Shown: positions 24,357 to 32,160 of the stretch, piece by piece
Numbering within the stretch: position 1 is the first letter of the stretch
How the letters are laid out: every line of letters starts with the position of its first letter
Assembly: GCA_012728375.1 (NCBI GenBank)
Contig: JAAYFF010000013.1
Location: 1 to 33,719 of the forward strand
Direction: 5' to 3'
Length of the DNA stretch: 33,719 nt
From: Bacillota bacterium
Lineage (GTDB): Bacteria; Bacillota; Dethiobacteria; DTU022; UBA8154
The notes under the pieces: model-generated
What the model was told of the DNA's origin: nothing
The model's input: only the letters and a program-made list of their open reading frames with translations
Database searches by the model: none
Made by a program: the position numbers and the translations under genes

Positions 24357-25433
24357 CTATTGTTCTTCCAAGGAAAGCAGTTCTGCCTGTAAAGCATCCA
24401 TTTCCTCGGTCCAAACGCCTTTTTCTTTATAGAATTTAATAGCGCCGGGGTGATAAGGTACCGTAGCCTGTGCTGACACAAATCTGTCGGTTGACCACTC
24501 TTTTAACCTTGGATGAATGGTTGCCAGCTCCTCGTTATTATCCCAGATAGCTTTAACCATTGCATAAGCCGCATCTTCAGAAAGATCGGTGCGTGCCACC
24601 AGATAAATATCATAAGCCATCATGGTCATAGGTTCTCTCACACCGGTAAATCCCGGTCCCGGCTCGACTTCAATCGGATATAACGGAAATTCTTTTTGCG
24701 CCCGCTCTACTGCCTCAGGGGAAGGATCAAAGGCTAAAAAGCGCGCTCCCCTGGTTGCCTCTAATTCTTCTACCAGGGCAAACCCGACATTGGCTGAGCC
24801 GGCACAGTCGGCACGCCTTTCAATAATGGCCTTAACGCCGTCCGAAATACCGGGAACTGAGACAACTTTCACATCGTCTTCAGTCAAATTATGATTTGCT
24901 AAAAAAGCCTTTGCCTGGGCAGTAATACCTGCAGCACCGGTATAATTTAAAATATAACTCTTTCCCTTTAGATCCTGAGCGGTTTTTATACCTGAGTCTT
25001 CGGCAACAAGGACACTATAAATGGAGAAGGCACCATTGGTCAGCAAGCGGACGGGAAAGCCTTTGCCCCCGGAAATAGCCGCATAATCAGATTCCCCAAG
25101 CCAGCCCATTTGAGCGTCCCAACAATTTAAAACCCCCATGTCCATCTCCCCGTTTAAAAACATGGGAAACCACTCGATTGGCCCGGAAGTAGCTATCGCT
25201 TTAACTTCCATAGGAGTATATTTGCTCGCCACTGTAGCAATACCGGAACCCATGGCATTATATAGCGAGCTCATGGGGTGAGTGCCAATTGTTAACATGG
25301 ACGGCAGTCCTGTCTCTTCCGTCCCGCCGGCACCGGAACTTTTTTCCTCAGTTCCATTGCTGCAACCAATAACTTGAATTACTAAAGCAAGTATAAGAAA
25401 ACAAACTGCCAAAAACAAATATTTCTTTTTCAT
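24357..25433 (-). CDS. TAXI-family TRAP solute-binding lipoprotein
   Basis: A 358-residue extracytoplasmic binding protein. It has a Lys-rich start, a hydrophobic h-region and the lipobox VIGC with Cys24, followed by a Ser/Gly/Glu linker, so it is a membrane-anchored lipoprotein. The mature domain begins MLTIGTHPMSSLYNAMGSGIATV, the usual TAXI opening, and continues with FLNGEMDMGVLNCWDAQMG and DLKGKSYILNYTGAAGITA. The family often binds dicarboxylates or amino acids; the ligand here is unknown, but linkage to ubiD suggests a carboxylic acid. The SD (AAGGAGGG) is about 6 nt from ATG. Confidence 0.94.
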   Translation of the reverse strand: MKKKYLFLAVCFLILALVIQVIGCSNGTEEKSSGAGGTEETGLPSMLTIGTHPMSSLYNAMGSGIATVASKYTPMEVKAIATSGPIEWFPMFLNGEMDMGVLNCWDAQMGWLGESDYAAISGGKGFPVRLLTNGAFSIYSVLVAEDSGIKTAQDLKGKSYILNYTGAAGITAQAKAFLANHNLTEDDVKVVSVPGISDGVKAIIERRADCAGSANVGFALVEELEATRGARFLAFDPSPEAVERAQKEFPLYPIEVEPGPGFTGVREPMTMMAYDIYLVARTDLSEDAAYAMVKAIWDNNEELATIHPRLKEWSTDRFVSAQATVPYHPGAIKFYKEKGVWTEEMDALQAELLSLEEQ

Positions 25434-25592
25434 GATGACCCTCCTTGTTTTTTTGTTAATTATACTTCTTGGCCTATTTTTAGTACTGCCGTATCCACCC
25501 CCTAGTATGTACAGTATTACAAGGGAACGCTAAAAGACAGTTGCCCAACCGGCAAACCCTGCTTGTCCGCCTCACAAAGTATAACAGTTAAA

Positions 25593-25605
25593 AAACGATT
25601 CGTTT
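25593..25605. promoter_or_regulatory. Palindromic site upstream of the TAXI gene
   Basis: aaacga-t-tcgttt is a perfect odd-length palindrome in the 226-bp gap between the zinc-ribbon gene and the TAXI gene. It may be an operator. On the minus strand it is followed by TATACT about 18 nt downstream, but no good -35 was found. The rest of this gap shows no gene. Confidence 0.35.
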
Positions 25606-25659
25606 AAAAGTTCCCTGAAAATCTAATAAACCCTTTAGGTTATATTTGGCGCGTTATCC

Positions 25660-25812
25660 TTAAAGGCGTTCATCAATTTCCGGACTTTCCGCATCTAGAA
25701 ATTGTTCATGGCAAAAAGGGCAGATTAATTTTAAATTGGAATGCCTAAGTTCATAATCACAACAAAAACGGCCACCACATTTTGGGCATTTAACCCAGAA
25801 TATTCTTTCCAT
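25660..25812 (-). CDS. Small zinc-ribbon protein linked to UbiD
   Basis: A 50-residue protein, MERIFWVKCPKCGGRFCCDY, with a second knuckle ICPFCHEQF. The CPKC plus CPFC pairs indicate one zinc ribbon. It has a strong SD (AGGAGG, 10 nt) and lies 31 bp after ubiD on the same strand, so it is surely cotranscribed. Non-oxidative hydroxyarylic acid decarboxylase operons carry a small third subunit (VdcD/BsdD type) next to UbiD and UbiX. This peptide could be an analogue, though it is shorter and I cannot show homology. Confidence 0.72.
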   Translation of the reverse strand: MERIFWVKCPKCGGRFCCDYELRHSNLKLICPFCHEQFLDAESPEIDERL

Positions 25813-25843
25813 TAATGAATTACCTCCTTGCAATCAAATTTTC

Positions 25844-27226
25844 TTATTTAATCCATTCATCCAATTTTATCCGCTGCATGGCGCTTTCAGGAATTCTAAA
25901 GCGCTCGGGGAAGGCTCTGTCGAGCGGCTTTGTGGCATCAATAATCATTTTATTATGACCCATGGCCGTAGTAAAAACGGTGTGAACATTTTCCACCATA
26001 GTGATATCACGTTTCGGATCCACCATGGTTAGAATGGCCCAGACGACCTCTTTTTCATTAAAAACATCAATATCATCATCAACCACTACTACAACCTGGA
26101 AAGTCCAAGATTCTAAAAGTGCTGCCAAACCAGCGATTTTAGCGTCCCCTTCACGCTTTTTATCGATGGAAATGTAGCATGCCAGTCTTCCAATCCCGGA
26201 ATGAGGCAGATGTACCGCTTTGACATTTCCATATCTGCTGTTAACAGCATTAAATACGCTGCCTTCTTTGGGCAGGGCTCCCAGGTTCCAGTGACCTTCA
26301 TGTCCGGAAAAAATATCCTGCATAATGGCATTCTTGCGCCTTGTAATCGCTGTCACATTTACTGCCTGACGAATGCATTGGGCCTGGTAATGTCTTGTCA
26401 CTTCACCAAAGGGGTCGACAATTTCTTTTTCTCCGGGGAGAACTTCTCCCTCGATGATGATCTCCGCATCCGCGGGAACCAGAAAATCTTTGCCCCAGGT
26501 TTCCGATTCAACCAGGCGAAGGGGTTCGCGTAAAAAAGAGCCTACGCTGGCATAATCATCCGCATCATAAGGGCTTAGTGCCAGTGAGCCGAGATAAAAA
26601 GCCGGATGATGTCCAAGAACCTGTACTACAGGAGCAGGCTCATTTCGTTCTTTATATTTATTGACAATTCGTTCGAGGTGAGGGGTATGAATAGACGCTC
26701 CCATCCTTTGTGAACCTTTGTAAAATGTTTTGGCAAAGGTAATATCATAGATTCCGGTATCCGGATCCTTCATAATAAGTGTCATGGTAAAAACCGGGCT
26801 TAAATCCATCTCATAATGCCGCACTCCGGGTAAGATGGCGGGATCTGCCTCAGGTCCCCGCAAGATTATTTCTTTGACCGGAGCTTGCTCTTTTCCAATT
26901 TCTACCGGAGGAATGATCTCCCGTTCCAAACGGGCATATTCAAGGCTTAAAGGAAGGTTGGACTGGTCTACAGGCCAATCAAGAGCCAGGGCACATCTTT
27001 CTCTTTTTGCAAAAACATTTGATACAACCGGTATCTCTGTGTCTTCCCCCTTTAAGTTTTTTGGATTTTTAAATAAAACCAGGGGGAATTTATTTTGTTT
27101 GGTCAAATGCTCTAGAATCGCAGTTATATCAAAGTTATTCGGATCAACAGAGCGTGTAACTTCGATATAATCATCAGGCAACTCGTTTTTAACTTTTTCT
27201 AAAAAATAACGTAAATCTTTAGCCAT
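25844..27226 (-). CDS. UbiD-family prenyl-FMN-dependent decarboxylase
   Basis: A 460-residue enzyme of the UbiD family, which reversibly decarboxylates aromatic or alpha,beta-unsaturated acids with prenylated FMN. The start MAKDLRYFLEKVKNELPDD is typical. The active-site stretch DPFGEVTRHYQAQ carries the P-x-G-E part of the signature, with upstream FAKTFYKGSQRMGASIH and GHHPAFYLGSLALSPY. Near the C-terminus are VVVVDDDIDVFNEKEVVWAI and GHNKMIIDATKP. The SD is GAGAGGTGA close to ATG. It is the first gene of the ubiD/zinc-ribbon/TAXI/TRAP set, divergent from the LysR gene. The exact substrate is unknown. Cofactor must come from another UbiX, as the local one is broken. Confidence 0.93.
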   Translation of the reverse strand: MAKDLRYFLEKVKNELPDDYIEVTRSVDPNNFDITAILEHLTKQNKFPLVLFKNPKNLKGEDTEIPVVSNVFAKRERCALALDWPVDQSNLPLSLEYARLEREIIPPVEIGKEQAPVKEIILRGPEADPAILPGVRHYEMDLSPVFTMTLIMKDPDTGIYDITFAKTFYKGSQRMGASIHTPHLERIVNKYKERNEPAPVVQVLGHHPAFYLGSLALSPYDADDYASVGSFLREPLRLVESETWGKDFLVPADAEIIIEGEVLPGEKEIVDPFGEVTRHYQAQCIRQAVNVTAITRRKNAIMQDIFSGHEGHWNLGALPKEGSVFNAVNSRYGNVKAVHLPHSGIGRLACYISIDKKREGDAKIAGLAALLESWTFQVVVVVDDDIDVFNEKEVVWAILTMVDPKRDITMVENVHTVFTTAMGHNKMIIDATKPLDRAFPERFRIPESAMQRIKLDEWIK

Positions 27227-27268
27227 TTTTTGTCACCTCTCATTTTAATTTACTTTAAATATTGAATT

Positions 27269-27309
27269 CTCCTAACTAGGAGGATAACAAGGCAATATTT
27301 TAGCGTCAA
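27269..27309 (-). promoter_or_regulatory. Predicted ubiD promoter with overlapping palindrome
   Basis: Minus strand: TTGACG (complement of 27304-27309), a 17-nt spacer and TATCCT (complement of 27281-27286). A 14-bp palindrome CTCCTA-AC-TAGGAG (27269-27282) overlaps the -10 and start region and could be an operator. Confidence 0.5.
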
Positions 27310-27370
27310 ATACTATTTAATCTATTTGAACATATATTGATTTTCTAATCAGTTTAGTATTGGAACAATC

Positions 27371-27448
27371 TTCAAGCATATTTTGTTAACGGCCTAGATG
27401 AAAATTCCTGTTATTTAACAAATTCAATGAATCTGTACAATGCTTGAA
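27371..27448. promoter_or_regulatory. Inverted repeats in the ubiD/lysR divergent region
   Basis: ttcaagcat (27371-27379) and atgcttgaa (27440-27448) form a 9-bp inverted repeat whose right arm overlaps the lysR -35. Smaller repeats lie nearby: aatacta/tagtatt (27309-27315, 27355-27361) and TGATT-TTCT-AATCA (27338-27351). They are candidates for LysR-type regulator binding. Confidence 0.4.
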
Positions 27449-27472
27449 TTGAAAAAGCTTCTTTAGTATAAT
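27444..27472 (+). promoter_or_regulatory. Predicted lysR promoter
   Basis: TTGAAT at 27444-27449, a 17-nt spacer, and a perfect TATAAT at 27467-27472. It lies about 37 bases before the proposed lysR start. Overlap of the -35 with an inverted-repeat arm suggests autoregulation. Confidence 0.6.
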
Positions 27473-27508
27473 TCATTTAGAAAAACACCTATAAAGAGGT
27501 GATATATA

Positions 27509-28414
27509 ATTACTTTTAACTTGCTGTATATTTTCTGCAGTGTCGTAGAAAACAATGGTTTTAGAAATGCTGCCGAAAAATTATTAATATCACAATCCTC
27601 AGTTAGCACCGCAATAAAGGCATTGGAAAATGAACTTGAGGCAAAATTAATCAAAAGGAGAGTATCAAATAATGACAATATGGAGTTGACAGAAGCGGGA
27701 AAGTGCTTCTATTTTACGGCTAAAGAAATCCTTAAACTAAAGGATAGTTTGTATCAAAATATTAGAAATTTAAAAAAAGAAGAAGCGCAGCACAAGGAAA
27801 CTGTAAGTATTATCACTAACGCCGCGCTGGGGGGGCATTTACTTCCCAAATTACTGGAAAGGTTTAAATTAAATTTTGACAAACTATATTTAAAAATAAT
27901 TATCGAAACAAACGATTATTCGTCCATGGCGGATCTTTTCAAAAATAATGCCTGTGATATCGGTATTATTCCCCTTGATATTAATGCACCTTTTACAAAT
28001 TTAGTTTTTACATTTGAGCAGAGGCTATCAATCGTTGCCAATAAAAAAATTGTCATTTCCTCTTATGAAGATTTTGAAAAGTTACCCTTAGTTTTGCTTC
28101 CAAAATCTTTTATCTCCAGAAAAGCATTAGACGACTTCTTTTTAAGAAACCAAATCATGCCAAATATAGCATTAGAACTTAATTATCCCTATGTCATCAA
28201 AGAACTTATCAAAAAAGAAAATTTTGTTGCAATCTTACACTATGTAACCGTAAAAGAAGAAATAAATCGAGGGGAACTTATTGAGATAATACCTTCCTTT
28301 GAACTTCCTACTATCACCTACAAGTTAGTAGTCAACCAAAAAAGTACCAAGCAAAAGTATCTCGACGAAATCACTAATTTTTTATCAGTTCTTAAAACTA
28401 ATTCTGTTGTGTAA
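27509..28414 (+). CDS. LysR-type transcriptional regulator
   Basis: About 301 residues. An N-terminal winged helix-turn-helix (FNLLYIFCSVVENNGFRN, AAEKLLISQSSVSTAIKALE, then LTEAGKCFY) is followed by a periplasmic-binding-protein-like effector domain from about residue 95. The best start is ATT at 27509: an SD (AGAGGTGAT) lies 7 nt before it, and the four codons between ATT and the first possible TTG (27521) encode the conserved TFN-type LysR beginning. TTG 27521 would be 19 nt from the SD and would cut the helix. The gene is visibly more AT-rich than most neighbours. It is divergent from ubiD and probably controls that operon in response to its substrate; this role is inference. Confidence 0.9.
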   Translation: MTFNLLYIFCSVVENNGFRNAAEKLLISQSSVSTAIKALENELEAKLIKRRVSNNDNMELTEAGKCFYFTAKEILKLKDSLYQNIRNLKKEEAQHKETVSIITNAALGGHLLPKLLERFKLNFDKLYLKIIIETNDYSSMADLFKNNACDIGIIPLDINAPFTNLVFTFEQRLSIVANKKIVISSYEDFEKLPLVLLPKSFISRKALDDFFLRNQIMPNIALELNYPYVIKELIKKENFVAILHYVTVKEEINRGELIEIIPSFELPTITYKLVVNQKSTKQKYLDEITNFLSVLKTNSVV

Positions 28415-28502
28415 ACCTGTATTTCCTCTTTTAAGATATACTTCATCATCTATCGGATTCAGATAACCTTCCCGGAAGCTTTTAAACATTATTTATCATA
28501 AG

Positions 28503-28542
28503 AAACCTCTTTAAAGAATAAACTTTAAATGAGGTTTTTTTT
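28503..28542 (+). terminator. Terminator ending lysR, abutting the pdaB ribosome binding site
   Basis: The stem aaacctctttaaag pairs with ctttaaatgaggttt (one bulge) and is followed by eight T. The SD of the next gene starts two to five bases later, so it may double as an attenuator for that gene. Confidence 0.7.
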
Positions 28543-28558
28543 ATAGGGGGTGATAGCC

Positions 28559-29365
28559 ATAAAAAAGAAAATCATTTTCCAATCTTTCAAACTTCTAGGA
28601 ATAAAAAGAAGACTAATTACTTTTTTGGCGGTTCTTGCACTATTTCTCGCCGGAGTATATTTTCTATTGCCGGGCGTCATACAGCCCGTTTTAAACTATG
28701 CGACAGGCCACAGGCTTGTACCAATTTATTATGTAGAAACCCCGGAAAAAAAAGTCGCCTTTAGTTTCGACGCATGTTGGGGGGCTTCTTACACGCCGAC
28801 GCTGTTGGAAATTTTACAAGAAAATAATATTAAAACAACGTTCTTTCTTACCGGCTTCTGGGTTGAAAAATACCCGGAAATGGTTAAAAAGATTGCCGAG
28901 GGAGGCCACGAAATCGGCAACCACACTTACAGTCACCCTCACTTGAACAGCCTTTCTGAAGAAGAGATTAAAACAGAGCTGGAGAAGGTTGGAAACATGA
29001 TCTTTGAACTTACCGGACAAAAACCGTATCTTTTCCGCCCGCCTTATGGTGAATACAGCAATAAAGTAATCACCACCGCACAGAAATGCAACTACCAGAC
29101 AATTCAATGGAGCATTGACTCTCTGGATTGGAAGGAGTTAGGAAAAGAACCTATGGTTCAAAGAGTGACAGAAAATCTCCATCCAGGGGCGATAATTCTC
29201 TTCCATAATAACGGCACCTTTACAGCCGAAGCTTTACCGGAAATCATCAATTTCGTCAAAGGCGAAGGTTATGAGATCATCCCCATTTCCGAGCTTTTGT
29301 ACAAGGATAATTATTATATAGACAGCAATTCAGGAGCGCAAAAGCCTAAACCCCCCAAAGAATAA
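28559..29365 (+). CDS. Polysaccharide deacetylase, PdaB-like
   Basis: About 268 residues. A basic N-terminus and one membrane segment (LITFLAVLALFLAGVYFLLP) anchor an extracellular NodB-fold domain. Motif 1 is FSFDACWG, the form typical of the sporulation protein PdaB (FDAAWG) instead of TFDDG. Motif 2 is the metal-binding GNHTYSHPHL, motif 3 RPPYGEYS, and later WSIDSLDWKE and LHPGAIILFHN. It probably removes acetyl groups from peptidoglycan sugars, perhaps in spore cortex. The start is unusual: the SD (AGGGGGTG, 28545-28552) is 6 nt from ATA at 28559, where an ATG would be expected. GTG at 28550 lies inside the SD and is less likely, though gene callers will choose it. Confidence 0.88.
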   Translation: MKKKIIFQSFKLLGIKRRLITFLAVLALFLAGVYFLLPGVIQPVLNYATGHRLVPIYYVETPEKKVAFSFDACWGASYTPTLLEILQENNIKTTFFLTGFWVEKYPEMVKKIAEGGHEIGNHTYSHPHLNSLSEEEIKTELEKVGNMIFELTGQKPYLFRPPYGEYSNKVITTAQKCNYQTIQWSIDSLDWKELGKEPMVQRVTENLHPGAIILFHNNGTFTAEALPEIINFVKGEGYEIIPISELLYKDNYYIDSNSGAQKPKPPKE

Positions 29366-29437
29366 ACACTTACATACTATTTCCCTGTTTTCTGTTTTGC
29401 GAGGCGGCTGCCCGGAAACTATATAAAAATAAAAAGC

Positions 29438-29482
29438 AAAGAGATTAGCAGGCTTTAAGCCATCACTAATCTCTTTATTATT
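29438..29482 (+). terminator. Intrinsic terminator after the deacetylase gene
   Basis: aaagagattag (29438-29448) pairs perfectly with ctaatctcttt (29466-29476), with an inner ggctttaagcc mini-stem and a following T-rich stretch. Confidence 0.8.
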
Positions 29483-29517
29483 TCCCCTTGTCACCCCCTT
29501 GCCACTTAAAAAAAAAT

Positions 29518-29546
29518 TTGCAAATGACATTTTGACGTTCTATACT
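29518..29546 (+). promoter_or_regulatory. Predicted promoter of the diaminopimelate dehydrogenase gene
   Basis: TTGCAA at 29518-29523, a 17-nt spacer, TATACT at 29541-29546; about 45 bases before the start codon. Confidence 0.6.
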
Positions 29547-29591
29547 TGAAAAAAGAATTATTTAGGATAAGTAATTAACTGGAGGGTTAAA

Positions 29592-30581
29592 ATGACGATC
29601 AGCATAGGCATTATTGGATATGGGAATTTGGGCCGGGGTGTTGAAAAAGCGATTAAGCAAAACCCGGATATGAAGCTTGCAGCCGTTTTCACCAGGCGCA
29701 ACCCGGACACTGTTAAAATTGAGGACAAGCAGGTGAAGGTCTTGCACGTAGATGAGGCCGAAGAGTTTGTTGACAATATTGACGTAATGATTTTGTGCGG
29801 TGGTTCGGCTACGGATCTGCCGCTGCAGGGACCGCATTTTTCCCGTCTATTTAACACTGTGGACAGCTATGACACCCATGCCAAAATACCCGAATACTTT
29901 GCGGCAGTTAACGAATCTGCATTAGCGGGAGGAAAAACTGCTGCCATCAGCATCGGCTGGGACCCAGGTCTGTTTTCCTTAAACAGAATGTTGGGTGAGG
30001 CAGTTTTACCCCGGGGGCATGGGTACACTTTTTGGGGCAGGGGTGTCAGCCAGGGTCACTCCGATGCTGTCAGGAGGATAGAGGGAGTAAAAAACGCTGT
30101 CCAATATACTGTTCCAGTCAATGAAGCATTAATAAAAGCAAGAAGCGGGGAGGCGCCCGGCGGTTTAACCGCAAGGGAAAAACACATCCGGGAGTGCTTC
30201 GTAGTACCTGAGGAAGGAGCCGATCAAGAAAAAATCTCCCAGGCCATTAAATCCATGCCCAATTATTTTGCCGGGTATGAAACCAGGGTTACCTTTATTA
30301 CCGAAGAAGAATTCACAAAAAACCATAACCGAATGTCTCACGGAGGCTTTGTTATTCGTAGCGGCTTGACAGGGCAGGGAAACGGGAATAAACAATTAAT
30401 GGAGTTTTCGCTGAAACTGGAAAGCAACCCGGAATTTACAGCCAGCGTCCTGACAGCATATGCGCGGGCAGTTTATCGTTTGAATCGTGAAGGGCAAACC
30501 GGAGCGAAGACTGTTTTTGACATTCCCCTTGCATATTTGTCAAGCAAGACTCCGGAAGAGCTGCGCCGCACATTGCTTTAG
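29592..30581 (+). CDS. ddh: meso-Diaminopimelate D-dehydrogenase
   Basis: NADPH-dependent enzyme that makes meso-diaminopimelate from tetrahydrodipicolinate in one step, feeding lysine and peptidoglycan synthesis; 329 residues, normal size. N-terminal Rossmann motif IGIIGYGNLGRGVEKAI, VFTRRNP, CGGSATDLP, the substrate-region VDSYDTHAKIPEYF, IGWDPGLFSLNRML, FWGRGVSQGHSDAVRRIEGV and HGGFVIRSG are all characteristic. The SD GGAGGG is 6 nt from ATG. It is monocistronic, with its own promoter. A small gggg-cttag-cccc hairpin lies just after the stop. Confidence 0.96.
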   Translation: MTISIGIIGYGNLGRGVEKAIKQNPDMKLAAVFTRRNPDTVKIEDKQVKVLHVDEAEEFVDNIDVMILCGGSATDLPLQGPHFSRLFNTVDSYDTHAKIPEYFAAVNESALAGGKTAAISIGWDPGLFSLNRMLGEAVLPRGHGYTFWGRGVSQGHSDAVRRIEGVKNAVQYTVPVNEALIKARSGEAPGGLTAREKHIRECFVVPEEGADQEKISQAIKSMPNYFAGYETRVTFITEEEFTKNHNRMSHGGFVIRSGLTGQGNGNKQLMEFSLKLESNPEFTASVLTAYARAVYRLNREGQTGAKTVFDIPLAYLSSKTPEELRRTLL

Positions 30582-30689
30582 GATCGAGGGGCTTAGCCCC
30601 ATATATACCGGCCGGGCTTGAAGGATGGATAAAATTCCCGGAAAAGGGGGTTGCAAATTAAAAAAATATATGGAAATTAAAAATACATA

Positions 30690-30718
30690 TTGACATTTCC
30701 ATTAGCAATGAATATAAT
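30690..30718 (+). promoter_or_regulatory. Perfect consensus sigma-A promoter
   Basis: TTGACA (30690-30695), exactly 17 nt, TATAAT (30713-30718): 12 of 12 consensus positions. No coding region follows on this strand. Confidence 0.8.
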
Positions 30719-30724
30719 AAAAAT

Positions 30725-30851
30725 GCATTATGTCAGATATGACATAATGCACTGCTTTAAAAATATCTCCTTTAGTCTGCTGCAGTACTACCAAATTTTT
30801 GCCAAAAAATTTAATAACCCCTCTTCTCCCGGCGTTGTCCGGGATTTTTTT
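30725..30851 (+). ncRNA. Candidate small RNA of about 127 nt
   Basis: The predicted start site falls at or next to a perfect 12-bp stem with a 4-nt loop (tgcattatgtca, gata, tgacataatgca; 30724-30751). A single-stranded-looking pyrimidine-rich section with atatctccttt (about 30763-30773, anti-SD-like) follows, and the unit ends in an intrinsic terminator at 30827-30851. Only a five-codon ORF lies near its start, so a protein product is unlikely. No Rfam family is recognised. The alternative is that the palindrome is an operator and the terminator serves ddh read-through. Confidence 0.55.
30827..30851 (+). terminator. Intrinsic terminator of the candidate small RNA
   Basis: tcccgg-cgttgt-ccggga followed by seven T (30845-30851). 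The U-tract is on the plus strand only, so it does not serve moeA. Confidence 0.85.
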
Positions 30852-30864
30852 ATATAAATATATC

Positions 30865-32088
30865 TTAATGTAACGAAACCGTTTCACATAACGGGATTAC
30901 CGCTACCATTGAATTTTCTTCCACAGCTGGATGGCCTGCGCGAAGGTCAATTAAGGCATTATAACGCAGCAAAGATTTCATCATACTCGACTTCTGGCCG
31001 GGCAATATTTTTACCTTCAGACATCCCTCGTGGACAAAAAGCCGTCCCCGTAAAAAACGACGGTCACCGCCGTTTTTCTTATATTTATCAACACATACCG
31101 CCGGAACTTTTTCCAAGTCGGCGGGCAGGCCTTGCAGCTTACGCAAAACAGGCGAGGCCAGCAGATGGTAACCTACTACACAAGCAGCAGCATTTCCTGA
31201 TAAGGCTATAACAGGTTTAGCTCCCCAAATTCCGCCGCCCGAATGGCTGCCGGGCTTGGACAGAATCCCCCAGAAAAGCATTTCCGCTCCCGCTTCGCCC
31301 AGCAATGAAAATATCTGCTGTGAAGATTCCCCAAAAGCACCGCCGATGGTAATAAATAGGTCTGCTTTCTCATAAATATTTTTCAGCTTGTCAACACCGT
31401 TTTTGCTGCTAAAGTCTTTTCCCATATATTCTAAACAAGCAATCCGTCCCCCCTCCTGGAGAATCAGTGAGGCTAATAGAGGACCGTTGCTGTCCCTGAC
31501 CTCTCCTGCCTTCGGAGTACAATAATGGGGAATAATTTCCGGACCCAAACAGATTATTGCTACAGAGGGACGGCGGCAAACCGTAACCTTTTCTTGGCCA
31601 AAAGCAGCAAGCACTCCAAGCGCTCCCGGGGTCAGGCGCTCATGGCGGTGCAAAATAATTTCACCTTTTTTAAAGTCTTCCCCCTGTCTTTTTACATTGC
31701 TTCCAGGAACTAATTGTTCTCTGACAAATAAAAAGCCGCCTTTAAGTTCGGCATTTTCCTCGGGAATGACTGCTGCAGACCCTTCCGGCAATATTCCGCC
31801 TGTAACCACCTTCACAGTGTTTCCAGGGTTTAAAGAAAAGGAGGGAATCTCTCCCGGGCCCAAAGCTTCACCCACCAGGAGCTCACGCCCCCCTTGCAGG
31901 TCATTCTCATGAACGACAAAACCGTCAACTGCTGATTGATAGTTCGGCGGAAGGTCGCCTGCAACCGCCAAATCAACGGCAGCAACCCGGTGCAAAGCTT
32001 CAATAAGCGGAACGCTTTCCTCCTGGAGCGGTGTAGTAATATTAAGTAGTAATTCCCAGGCCTCTTCAACAGGAATATTTACAAGCAT
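30865..32088 (-). CDS. moeA: Divergent MoeA-family molybdopterin molybdenumtransferase
   Basis: A 407-residue protein of the MoeA/gephyrin-E fold, which inserts molybdate into adenylylated molybdopterin. Conserved parts: SAVDGFVV (family SAMDGYA, Asp kept), VTGGILPEGSAAVIPEE, GEVRDSNGPLLASLI. Two usual motifs are altered: the GGVSxGxxD loop reads GGAFGESSQQ, without the acidic residue, and the GLPGNP loop reads IALSGNAA. It may be a paralogue with a modified role, for example for tungsten or a dedicated enzyme, or a weakened copy. It lies 173 bp downstream of a molybdopterin oxidoreductase on the same strand. No SD stronger than GGAGG-like aggaaaaaa was judged; ATG 32088 fits the family start. 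Confidence 0.85.
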   Translation of the reverse strand: MLVNIPVEEAWELLLNITTPLQEESVPLIEALHRVAAVDLAVAGDLPPNYQSAVDGFVVHENDLQGGRELLVGEALGPGEIPSFSLNPGNTVKVVTGGILPEGSAAVIPEENAELKGGFLFVREQLVPGSNVKRQGEDFKKGEIILHRHERLTPGALGVLAAFGQEKVTVCRRPSVAIICLGPEIIPHYCTPKAGEVRDSNGPLLASLILQEGGRIACLEYMGKDFSSKNGVDKLKNIYEKADLFITIGGAFGESSQQIFSLLGEAGAEMLFWGILSKPGSHSGGGIWGAKPVIALSGNAAACVVGYHLLASPVLRKLQGLPADLEKVPAVCVDKYKKNGGDRRFLRGRLFVHEGCLKVKILPGQKSSMMKSLLRYNALIDLRAGHPAVEENSMVAVIPLCETVSLH

Positions 32089-32160
32089 TTTTTTCCTCCC
32101 CGAAATATACCGGCAATGAATTCGCCTTGGCCATAGTAAGCAAAGTTACGGCAAAAGCTC

